Assembly (NCBI RefSeq): GCF_003789055.1
Contig: NZ_ML119091.1
Span: 108,751-172,750 of the forward strand
Source of the DNA: Histidinibacterium lentulum
GTDB lineage: Bacteria; Pseudomonadota; Alphaproteobacteria; Rhodobacterales; Rhodobacteraceae
DNA: 64,000 bases
Direction: 5' to 3'
Both the position numbers and the translations under genes were made by a program. The notes under the pieces were generated by a model. The model did not search any database, was not told where the DNA came from, and was given only the letters and a program-made list of their open reading frames with translations. Shown here piece by piece: positions 45,313 through 53,242 of this stretch (the first letter of the stretch is position 1; each line of letters starts with the position of its first letter).

Positions 45313-46178
45313 TCGCCCGGGGCGCGCCCGGCCGGAAGCCGGCCCGCTGGATGGTCCTTCTCGACCCGGTATTCCTGCGCCGGCTGGCGACGCATGTCCT
45401 GATCTTCACCTCCTTCATTGCGGTCTGGGAGTGGGCCGGGCAGACCGGGCGGCTCAATGACCTGATCATGCCGGCGCCGAGCGCCATCGCCGCCGCGATC
45501 TGGCGGATGTACGTCGTCACCGGGGAGATCTATTGGCATTTCTTCGTGACGATGTTCGAGGCGGTCTCGGGCTTCGTCATCGGCGGGGTAATCGGCCTCG
45601 GCCTCGCCATCGGGGCGGCGCTGAGCCTGACGTTCCGGCGGTACGTGGCGCCCTATGCGGTGGCGCTGAACGTCACGCCGGGCATCGCGGTCACGCCCAT
45701 CTTCATAGCCTGGTTCGGGTTCGGCTGGAATTCGAAGATCGCGCTGGCGGCTCTGATCGTGTTCTTCCCGATCTTCGTCAACTCGCTCTCGGGCCTCCTG
45801 CGGGTGGACCGGGACACCGAGGAGCTGATGCGGTCGCTGGGGGCGAGCAAGATGCAGACCTTCTTCAAGCTGATGCTGCCCAACGCGGCGCCGATGATCT
45901 TTGCCGGGTTCAAGGTCGCGATCACCACCGCGCTCGTGGGCGCCATCGTGGCCGAGTTCGCCTCGGCGACCGAGGGCATCGGGATCATGATGCAGCGCTA
46001 TGCCCACCGGCTGGATATCGCGGCCTCGATCGGGGTGCTGATCAGCATGGCGCTGATGGGGCTGCTCCTGTTCACGCTGATGGAGGTGGCGGACCGCAGG
46101 ACGGTGTTCTGGCTGCGCCCGGAACGCCTGGAGCAGGTTTCGCGCAAGCGGCGCCGCAGGCTGATGGCTCTGAAGTAG
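45309..46178 (+). CDS. ABC transporter permease, second of a pair
   Basis: 289 residues from a GTG at 45309 that overlaps the previous stop (GTGA). About six helices; EAA-type loop LMRSLGASKMQTFFKLMLPNAAP. Longer N-terminus than the first permease. Likely pairs with it. Confidence 0.9.
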   Translation: MIARGAPGRKPARWMVLLDPVFLRRLATHVLIFTSFIAVWEWAGQTGRLNDLIMPAPSAIAAAIWRMYVVTGEIYWHFFVTMFEAVSGFVIGGVIGLGLAIGAALSLTFRRYVAPYAVALNVTPGIAVTPIFIAWFGFGWNSKIALAALIVFFPIFVNSLSGLLRVDRDTEELMRSLGASKMQTFFKLMLPNAAPMIFAGFKVAITTALVGAIVAEFASATEGIGIMMQRYAHRLDIAASIGVLISMALMGLLLFTLMEVADRRTVFWLRPERLEQVSRKRRRRLMALK

Positions 46179-46211
46179 TAGATCAAATCGCTTGACTGAG
46201 CGAAAGCTTGG

Positions 46212-46240
46212 TTGCAGCATAATGTCCGGACAAATAGGGT
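46212..46240 (+). promoter_or_regulatory. Promoter with an operator between -35 and -10, binding-protein gene
   Basis: TTGCAG (46212-46217), 17 bases, TAGGGT (46235-46240); the palindrome ATGTCCGGACAA (46222-46233) fills the spacer. This is the expected layout of a repressor site, about 120-150 bases before the start at 46361. Confidence 0.65.
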
Positions 46241-46360
46241 TCGCGTTCCTTGTCCCATGGCATGAACCAGCCCATCCGAAAGGCGTTCGACGGCGTCATC
46301 AAGGTGCCGAGGACGGTCCAGAACGCGCCGTTTCGCGGCGTGACAAAGGGAGGAGCTATC

Positions 46361-47428
46361 ATGAACTTCACGAACCGGATCGGGGCGGCTGCCGTCACCT
46401 GTTTCGCGGTCGGCACGGGTGCCGCCTGGGCCCAGGAGATGGACACGCTCAACGTCCTGATCGCCAACGAGCGGTCCACCACCTTCTACGGAATGCATGT
46501 CGCGACCGAGCTCGGATATTTCGAGGATGAAGGCCTCGAGATCAACTGGCTCGCCTCGGCGACCACGATTCCCTATGTCGCGTTCCTGTCCAACGGTCAG
46601 GCCGACCTCGTCATGTTCGACTCGGCCCAGACCATGCAGGCGGTGGATTCGGGCCAGCCCTTCACGATCATCTACGAGGACATGCAGTTCGCCCCGGAGG
46701 CGCTCTATGTCGCCGCCGAGAGCGATGTGCAGGAGATTGCCGATCTGAAGGGCCGGACAATCGGCCTCGTGAGCGACCGGGATCTCGCGATCGCGCGCGT
46801 GGCGCTCGAGAGCGCGGGCCTGACGCTCGATGACGTGTCGACCGCTGTCGTCGGCGAGGGCGGGCCGACGCTCGCCAACGCGTTCCGCCGAAACACCGTG
46901 GACGCCGTTGCGGGCGGGGCCACCGAGCTGAACACCATCCAGTCCGCCGGGATCGAGATTCGCAACATCACGCCGCCCGAGGTGTCGGAGAACCCGGCCA
47001 ACTCGTTTGCGATCTGGAACGACCGCAAGGAAGAACTGCGGGACCCGGTGGAGCGGTTCCTGCGCGCCTGGAGCAAGGGCATGGAAGCGGGCCGCCTGGA
47101 TATCCAGATGACCGCGGCGATCATGTCCGACGCGGTTCCGGAGCAGTGGCAGGACCTCGACGTGGGCTACGAACTGGCCAACCTGTCGGCCTACACCCTG
47201 CACGAGCCGATGTCCGAGCAGCGCGGCGCCCTGCATCCCCACCTCTGGGAGCGCGTCCAGCCCTCGCTGCTGTCGGTGGGGGAGATCAGCCAGCTCCACG
47301 ATGTCTCCACCTTCCTCGATGACAGCTTCATCGCGGCGGCGAACGACTACACGATGGAAGAACTGGAGGCCGACGTGGCGGCCTGGATCGAGGCGAACGG
47401 CGACCGTTACGCGGCCGTCGCCCGCTGA
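46361..47428 (+). CDS. ABC transporter substrate-binding protein (NMT1/TauA-like)
   Basis: 355 residues, ATG at 46361 with GGGAGGAG before it. Signal peptide (about 1-24, ending AAWAQ). NMT1-like N-lobe YFEDEGLEINWLAS, mid-region GQADLVMFDSAQT and DLKGRTIGLVSD. Partner of the two permeases upstream but read from its own promoter. The ligand is unknown; the cluster content points to a cyclic carboxylate. Confidence 0.9.
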   Translation: MNFTNRIGAAAVTCFAVGTGAAWAQEMDTLNVLIANERSTTFYGMHVATELGYFEDEGLEINWLASATTIPYVAFLSNGQADLVMFDSAQTMQAVDSGQPFTIIYEDMQFAPEALYVAAESDVQEIADLKGRTIGLVSDRDLAIARVALESAGLTLDDVSTAVVGEGGPTLANAFRRNTVDAVAGGATELNTIQSAGIEIRNITPPEVSENPANSFAIWNDRKEELRDPVERFLRAWSKGMEAGRLDIQMTAAIMSDAVPEQWQDLDVGYELANLSAYTLHEPMSEQRGALHPHLWERVQPSLLSVGEISQLHDVSTFLDDSFIAAANDYTMEELEADVAAWIEANGDRYAAVAR

Positions 47429-47476
47429 TCCCGAGCGGCAGATCCGGTTGCCGGGCCACGGCCCGGCGATCCGGTC

Positions 47477-47507
47477 AGAGCGTCCCCGTGGGGGCGCTCT
47501 TTTCGTT
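47477..47507 (+). terminator. Intrinsic terminator of the ABC operon
   Basis: AGAGCG(T)CCCC-GTG-GGGGCGCTCT followed by TTTCGTTT: a 10-bp stem with one bulged T and a T-rich tail, 49 bases after the binding-protein stop. A GCCGGGCC-type hairpin repeat lies just before it (47449-47466). Confidence 0.85.
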
Positions 47508-47584
47508 TCGGGACGCCCGGTTTCCGGCCTGATCCAATCCCATGAATCGGGGTTCTCGGGGTGGGGAGCGGAGAGCCATCCCGC

Positions 47585-47614
47585 TTGACAAATGTCCGGA
47601 CATATTTCTAGTCT
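47585..47614 (+). promoter_or_regulatory. Promoter with a perfect GntR-type operator, TctCBA unit
   Basis: TTGACA (47585-47590) followed by the perfect 12-base palindrome ATGTCCGGACAT (47592-47603) and TAGTCT (47609-47614), an 18-base spacer. The best copy of the site in the window, about 110-140 bases before the TctC start. A regulator bound here would block RNA polymerase. Confidence 0.75.
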
Positions 47615-47721
47615 CGAATCCGTGGGGCCAGACCAAGCGGCGGCGGAAACAGCCGGCCGATCCACCCGCGGCATCGGATGGAAAGCCGAGTCGCGACGGC
47701 CCGACGAACGGGAGGAACACC

Positions 47722-48759
47722 ATGAAACACTTGAACGCTCTCGCGATGTCGGCGCTCTTGTCGTCGACGCTCGCGGCCACGTCGGCCATCGCCCAGGAGG
47801 CCCTGGCCCCCCTCGATGACGGGTTCCCGAACCGGCCCATCATCCTGCTGGTCATCGACTCGCCCGGTTCGGCGGATTCGCTCTTCGCCGGCCAGATCGC
47901 CGAGGCGGCGAGCCGGTTCTCGCCGCAGCCCGTCGTGGTGGAGCACCGGGAGGATTTCACCAACTTCGGGACCTGGGAGGGCATCGCCTGGATCAAGGAC
48001 CAGGGCGAGCTCGCGAGCGAGGGCTACATCACCTATGTGCTCACGGTGCCGGACGCACAGGTCGACATGGCCGCGCTCGACATCGAATCGATGACCGGGC
48101 AGACCATGGCCGACCTCAACCCGGTCATCTCCGCCGAGCGGGTGCCCTATTTCCTGATCCAGCGGGCGGACGCGCCGTGGGGCGACACGATCGAGGACCT
48201 GATCGCCTATGCGCAGGAGAATCCCGGCGCGGTGCGGCATGTCACGGGCGGCCCCGGCGGCGGCCAGGATGCGGCGATGCGGTTCTGGGCCTCGGCGCTG
48301 AACATCCCGATGACCGACGTGATCGGGGGCAACCCGCAGGAGCGCGCGCTGGCCGTGGCCTCGGGCGAGGGCGACATCACCGCATCGCCGCCCGATGTCC
48401 TGGGGCCGCATTACGACGCGGGCCGGGTGAACCTGCTGCTGGGCGCGGGCGGAACCACGTTCCCCGAGCCGTGGCAGGACGTGCCGCCGTCCGAGACGCT
48501 GTTCGACGGGTCCGATCCGTTCAGCCAGACCCGGACCATCGCCACCTCGCCCGATGTGCCGGACGCCCATCGGGACTGGCTCTACCAGCTCTTCTCCACG
48601 GCGGCGCAGGATCCGGACTATGTCGCCCGGCGCGAGCAGGTCACGGCGCTCGAGGTGATCGACCTCGATCCGGCGGAGTCGATGGCGCTGGCGGAGTTCG
48701 GGCTGGAGACCTCGATCCAGATCTTCAAGGACCTGGGGATCTACTGGGCCGACCAGTAA
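47722..48759 (+). CDS. Tripartite tricarboxylate transporter substrate-binding protein (TctC-like)
   Basis: 345 residues from the ATG at 47722, GGAGGA before it. Signal peptide (about 1-24, ending AIAQE). TctC/Bug fold: PNRPIILLVIDSPGSADSLF, the GPGGGQD loop that binds a carboxylate, and late GLETSIQIFKDLGI. It delivers a carboxylic acid to the TctBA channel; the following two genes are the membrane subunits. Confidence 0.88.
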   Translation: MKHLNALAMSALLSSTLAATSAIAQEALAPLDDGFPNRPIILLVIDSPGSADSLFAGQIAEAASRFSPQPVVVEHREDFTNFGTWEGIAWIKDQGELASEGYITYVLTVPDAQVDMAALDIESMTGQTMADLNPVISAERVPYFLIQRADAPWGDTIEDLIAYAQENPGAVRHVTGGPGGGQDAAMRFWASALNIPMTDVIGGNPQERALAVASGEGDITASPPDVLGPHYDAGRVNLLLGAGGTTFPEPWQDVPPSETLFDGSDPFSQTRTIATSPDVPDAHRDWLYQLFSTAAQDPDYVARREQVTALEVIDLDPAESMALAEFGLETSIQIFKDLGIYWADQ

Positions 48760-48834
48760 CACGCAGACTGCGGGGGCCATCGGACCCCCGCAGACGCTCC
48801 CGGCCATCACCCTTCAGGACACCGGACGCATCTC

Positions 48835-49356
48835 ATGCCGGATCGCCGTTTCGACATCCTTGTCGCCGCCGTCTTTGCCCTGGTCGGTCTGATCATCCTC
48901 TTCCAGGCCAGCGCGATCCCCCAGGGCATCATGCGCGATCCGATCGGACCCTCGATGGCCTTCTACATCTGCGGCGGCGTCATGCTGGGCGGGGGGCTCT
49001 GGGTCATCGCCGGTCACCTCCTGCGCTGGTCCGCCACCGAGAGCCACCAGATGGAGGGGGAAGGGGTCGCCGACGAGCCGGACCACCCGGCAAGCACCCT
49101 GCGCAGCATGGCGCTCATCGGGCTGTGCGTGCTCTATGCCCTCGCCCTGCGGCCTGCCGGGTTCCTGATCGCGACGCCGGTCTTCCTCGCAGCCGCGCTT
49201 GCGCTGCTGGGCAAGCGGAGGCCGGTGCCGATCCTGGCGATCGCCGTCATCTATACGGCCGCCGCCTACGTCGTCTTTGCCGAAATCCTGAGCGTCCGTC
49301 TGCCTGTCGGACCCTTCACCGACCTCTTCCGCAGCCTCGGCTGGATCATTCTCTGA
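48835..49356 (+). CDS. Tripartite tricarboxylate transporter small subunit TctB
   Basis: 173 residues with four membrane helices in two pairs; typical TctB N-terminus (DRRFDILVAAVFALVGLIIL) and a large loop (about 70-90). Forms the membrane part with TctA. A 19-base gap precedes tctA. Confidence 0.87.
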   Translation: MPDRRFDILVAAVFALVGLIILFQASAIPQGIMRDPIGPSMAFYICGGVMLGGGLWVIAGHLLRWSATESHQMEGEGVADEPDHPASTLRSMALIGLCVLYALALRPAGFLIATPVFLAAALALLGKRRPVPILAIAVIYTAAAYVVFAEILSVRLPVGPFTDLFRSLGWIIL

Positions 49357-49375
49357 ACACCCGGGAGACCTCCGC

Positions 49376-50890
49376 ATGGATCTGCTCACCCCCTTCATCG
49401 GCGGTCTGTCCCTTCTGGTGGACCCCTGGGTCTGGCTCGCCGTCTTCGCGGGCACCATCTTCGGGGTGCTGTCGGGTGCGATGCCCGGGATCGGAACGAC
49501 GCTGGCCTATGGCCTGGTGCTGCCCTTCACCTTTGCGATGTCGCCCATCGTCAGCGTGGCCTTCCTTCTGTCGATCACGGTCGGCGTCGGCTACGGCAAT
49601 TCGATCCCGGCGATCCTCATGGGCATTCCGGGCAACCCCGCCGCGATCCTGACGGTCATCGACGGGCACACGCTGCACAAGCAGGGCAAGAGCAGCCTTG
49701 CCCTTGGCGTGTCCTTCGTCGCGGCGCTGGGGGGACAGCTGTTCTCCATCGCGCTCTTCATCCTGCTGGTCGTGCCGCTGATGAGCGCGGCCTACCTGTT
49801 TTCCTTCCCCGAGATCTTCGCGCTCTACACCTTCGGGTTCATTGCGCTGATCAGCCTTGCGGCGGACAACCTGGTCAAGGGGCTGATGTCGGCGGCGCTG
49901 GGCATTTCCATCGGTCTGGTCGGGCTCGACCCGATCAACCGCGTGCCGCGGATGGATTTCGGGTTCCGGGAGATCCGCTCCGGGTTCGAGGAGGTGGCGC
50001 TGGTCGTGGGCATCCTCGCGCTGAGCGAGTTGTTCCGGTCGGCCCGGCAGATCTTTCAGTGGGGCGACAAGGCCGCGAACGGCGCCAGCGCCACCAGGTT
50101 CCCGCCCTTTTCCGAGATCAGGCCGGCGATCCCGGCCATGCTGAACGGCACCGTCGTCGGGACCTTCGTCGGGGCGATTCCGGGCGCAGGCGCCACGCCC
50201 GCCGCGATGATCAGCTACCAGACCGCGCAGATGATGTCGAAGGAGCCCGAGAAGTTCGGCAAGGGCTCGATCGAGGGGATCGGGTCGAACGAGGCGGCGC
50301 AGAATGCCTCGAGTTCCGGAGAACTGATCCCGACGCTGGGCCTCGGCATTCCCGTCACGGGGTCGATGGTGCTGCTGCTGGCGGCGCTGACGGTGCAGGG
50401 CTTCGTGCCCGGGCCGCTGATGACGCGGAACGCGCCGGAGCTGCTCTTTGCCGCGATCGCCGGATTGCTGGCCTCCACCCTGTTCCTTTTCGCCACGGGC
50501 TGGCCCATGGCGCGGATGATGCTGCGGGCGGTGCGGCTCGACCGGCAGGTGGTGGTGGTGCTGGCCATCGCGATGACGCTCTTGGGGATCTACGCGATCA
50601 ACGACAAGATCTTCGACGTCTATGTCGCCATCGCGGCCGGGTTCGTGGGCTATTTCATGCTGCGCCACGGCTATTCGACCGCGACCGCCGCGCTGGGCAT
50701 CTTCATCGGCGCCCAGTTCGAGCGGAGCCTGCGGATCGGGCTGAACATGAACGAGAACAGCTTTGCCGTGTTCTTCAGCCGCCCTGTCACCATGGCGGTC
50801 CTCGGCCTCGCACTCGCCGTCTTCACCTGGGGCTTCATCAAGCGGGTCCAGATGAAGCGGCGCATCGCGGCGACGCCCGAGGTGGACTGA
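49376..50890 (+). CDS. Tripartite tricarboxylate transporter large permease TctA
   Basis: 504 residues with about 12 membrane helices; GAMPGIGTTLAYGLVLPFTF near the start, GIPGNPAAILT, and GLGIPVTGSMVLLLAALTVQG in the second half are family loops. Forms a Na+ or H+ coupled carboxylate importer with TctB and TctC. Confidence 0.92.
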   Translation: MDLLTPFIGGLSLLVDPWVWLAVFAGTIFGVLSGAMPGIGTTLAYGLVLPFTFAMSPIVSVAFLLSITVGVGYGNSIPAILMGIPGNPAAILTVIDGHTLHKQGKSSLALGVSFVAALGGQLFSIALFILLVVPLMSAAYLFSFPEIFALYTFGFIALISLAADNLVKGLMSAALGISIGLVGLDPINRVPRMDFGFREIRSGFEEVALVVGILALSELFRSARQIFQWGDKAANGASATRFPPFSEIRPAIPAMLNGTVVGTFVGAIPGAGATPAAMISYQTAQMMSKEPEKFGKGSIEGIGSNEAAQNASSSGELIPTLGLGIPVTGSMVLLLAALTVQGFVPGPLMTRNAPELLFAAIAGLLASTLFLFATGWPMARMMLRAVRLDRQVVVVLAIAMTLLGIYAINDKIFDVYVAIAAGFVGYFMLRHGYSTATAALGIFIGAQFERSLRIGLNMNENSFAVFFSRPVTMAVLGLALAVFTWGFIKRVQMKRRIAATPEVD

Positions 50891-50933
50891 GCCCTCCCTT
50901 CCCGCATTCAGGCAACGATCCGAGGAGACGACC

Positions 50934-51941
50934 TTGAGCCGCCCCACCACACTCGACGTTCATTCCCACATCCTCGAGCCGGAGACGGCTGAGGCGCTGG
51001 ACGAGGCCCTCGACATCCGCGTCACGCTGGAGCCGAAGACCGAGACCTCCGGCGCGCTGACCGTGGGCGACGCGGTCTACGATCCGTTCCCGCGCGGCGG
51101 CTGGGACATCGGGCAGCGCCTCGCGGACATGGATCGCTACGGCTTCGACCGGCAGCTTCTGGCGGTCTGTCCGCAGACGGTGATGTACGAGGAGGCGCCC
51201 GAGACGGCGCTGACCGCCAGCCGCATCCAGAACGACGCCCTCGCCCGCCGGTGCCGCGCCATGCCGGACCGGTTCGGCGCGCTGGCGACGGTGCCGCTGC
51301 AGGCGCCCGACCAGTCCGCCGAGGAGCTGCGGCGCGCGATGACCGAGGGCGGGCTGCTGGGCGCGATGCTCTGCACCAACATCGGGGGGCGCAATCTCGA
51401 CTGGCCCGAGCTCGACGTCTTCTGGGCGGAGGCGGAGAGGCTGGGGGCGATCCTTCTGCTGCATCCGCCGCCGAAGGTCGCGGGGGCGGACCGGCTGAAG
51501 GATTTCTACCTGCGCAATTTCGTGGGCAATCCGCTGGACACGACCATCGCGGCGGCCTGCCTTGTCTTCGGCGGCGTGCTGGAGCGGTTTCCGGGCCTCA
51601 AGTTCGTGCTGAGCCATGGCGGCGGTTTCGTGCCCTATCAGCAGGACCGCTGGATCCACGGCTGGGCCGAGAGGCCCGAGGCGAAGGTCCGGCTGAAGGG
51701 AGAGCCGGGGCCGTCGCTGGACCGGCTCCGTTTCGATACCATCCTCCATGGGGCCCCGGCGCTCGACTATCTGATCGGGCGCGCGGGGCCGGAGCGGGTG
51801 ATGCTGGGGACGGACTATCCCTTCGACATGGGCGAATACGACATCCTCGGGGTGATCGACAGGCTGGGTCTTTCCGAGGCCGACCGGGAGACGGTCCTGT
51901 CGGGCGCGGCGGAACGGCTGATGCCGAAGGGCGGGAGCTGA
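50934..51941 (+). CDS. Amidohydrolase-2 family protein (ACMSD-like), copy B
   Basis: 335 residues from a TTG at 50934, GAGGAG before it. Metal motif LDVHSHILEPE, then LLHPPPK, LSHGGGFVPYQQDRW and GTDYPFDMGEYD. Resembles the ACMSD-like gene at 36743 and is placed 44 bases after tctA. The importer and this enzyme could act in sequence on one acid. Confidence 0.84.
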   Translation: MSRPTTLDVHSHILEPETAEALDEALDIRVTLEPKTETSGALTVGDAVYDPFPRGGWDIGQRLADMDRYGFDRQLLAVCPQTVMYEEAPETALTASRIQNDALARRCRAMPDRFGALATVPLQAPDQSAEELRRAMTEGGLLGAMLCTNIGGRNLDWPELDVFWAEAERLGAILLLHPPPKVAGADRLKDFYLRNFVGNPLDTTIAAACLVFGGVLERFPGLKFVLSHGGGFVPYQQDRWIHGWAERPEAKVRLKGEPGPSLDRLRFDTILHGAPALDYLIGRAGPERVMLGTDYPFDMGEYDILGVIDRLGLSEADRETVLSGAAERLMPKGGS

Positions 51942-51973
51942 CGGGCGCCTGCAAGGCCGGGGGAGGGCGGTCC

Positions 51974-53191
51974 ATGGACATGCTCGGGGATGTGGTGATC
52001 TGCGAGCCGGTGCGGACCGCCGTGGGGCGGTTCGGCGGCCAGTTCCGGGGGGTTTCGGCCGAGGAGCTGGGCGCCGCGGTGGTGCGCGGGCTGATTGAGC
52101 GCAGCGGCCTGCCGCCGGACCGGGTTGAGGACGTGATCTTCGCCCAGTGCTATCCGACGATGGATGCCCCGGCGCTGGGGCGGGTGGTGGCGCTCGATGC
52201 CGGGCTGCCGGTCGGGACCTGCGGGATGCAGCTCGACCGGCGCTGCGGCTCGGGGCTGCAGGCTGTGATCAGCGCGGTGATGCAGGTGGCCACGGGGGGT
52301 TCGTCGCTGGTGATCGCGGGCGGCGCGGAATCGATGTCGAACGCGCCGTTCTATTCCACGGCGCACCGCTGGGGCGCGACGGGGACGGGCCTGACCTTCG
52401 ACGACGCGCTTCACCGGGGCAGGGTGCTGGCGGGGGGCAGGCATCATCCCGTCGCGGGCGGGATGCTGGAGACGGCGGAGACCCTGCGGGCGGAGCATGC
52501 CATCCCGAGGGAGGCGCAGGATGCGCTGGCGGCCCGGTCGCACATGCGGGCCATCGCCGCGCAGAAAGGCGGCCTTTTCGACGAGGAGATCGTGCCGGTA
52601 ACCGTTCCCGGCCGGACATCCGCCATAGTCGTGACCGCGGACGAGCATCCCCGGGCCGATGCCACGGAGGAGAAGCTTGCCAGACTGACCCCGATCCGGA
52701 TCGCCGAAGACCCGGAGGCCACAGTGACGGCGGGCAATGCCTCGGGCCAGAACGACGGGGCGGCGGCCTGTATCGTCACCACCCGCGCCCTGGCCGAGAG
52801 CCTCGGCCTCCGGGCCTTTGCCCGGCTGAGGTCCTGGGCCGTGGCGGGCGTGCCGCCGCGCACCATGGGCATCGGGCCGGTTCCGGCGGTGGCGAGGGCG
52901 CTGGGCCATGTCGGCCTTGGGCTGCGCGACATCGACCTGATCGAGCTCAACGAGGCCTTCGCCGTGCAGGTTCTGGCCTGCGCGCGGGCATGGGCCCTCG
53001 GCGAGGAGGATTTCGAGCGCATCAACGTGAACGGCTCGGGCATCTCGCTGGGGCATCCGCTGGGGGCCACGGGCGGGCGTATCCTCGCCACGCTCCTGCG
53101 CGAGATGGATCGCCGTGACGCGCGCTTCGGTCTCGAGACCATGTGCATCGGCGGCGGCCAGGGGATCGCCGCGCTGTTCGAGCGCGCCTGA
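51974..53191 (+). CDS. Acetyl-CoA acyltransferase (thiolase)
   Basis: 405 residues from the ATG at 51974. Thiolase motifs: nucleophile Cys91 in RRCGSGLQAV, NASGQNDGAAA, IELNEAFAVQ, GHPLGATGGR with the catalytic His, and CIGGGQG with the second Cys. Cleaves a 3-oxoacyl-CoA to acetyl-CoA; expected as the last step after CoA transfer and ring opening. Confidence 0.93.
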   Translation: MDMLGDVVICEPVRTAVGRFGGQFRGVSAEELGAAVVRGLIERSGLPPDRVEDVIFAQCYPTMDAPALGRVVALDAGLPVGTCGMQLDRRCGSGLQAVISAVMQVATGGSSLVIAGGAESMSNAPFYSTAHRWGATGTGLTFDDALHRGRVLAGGRHHPVAGGMLETAETLRAEHAIPREAQDALAARSHMRAIAAQKGGLFDEEIVPVTVPGRTSAIVVTADEHPRADATEEKLARLTPIRIAEDPEATVTAGNASGQNDGAAACIVTTRALAESLGLRAFARLRSWAVAGVPPRTMGIGPVPAVARALGHVGLGLRDIDLIELNEAFAVQVLACARAWALGEEDFERINVNGSGISLGHPLGATGGRILATLLREMDRRDARFGLETMCIGGGQGIAALFERA

Positions 53192-53242
53192 CGTCCGGGC
53201 GACAACGTCGCCGACGGAGGGCTGGCCCGGCAGATCGGTTCC

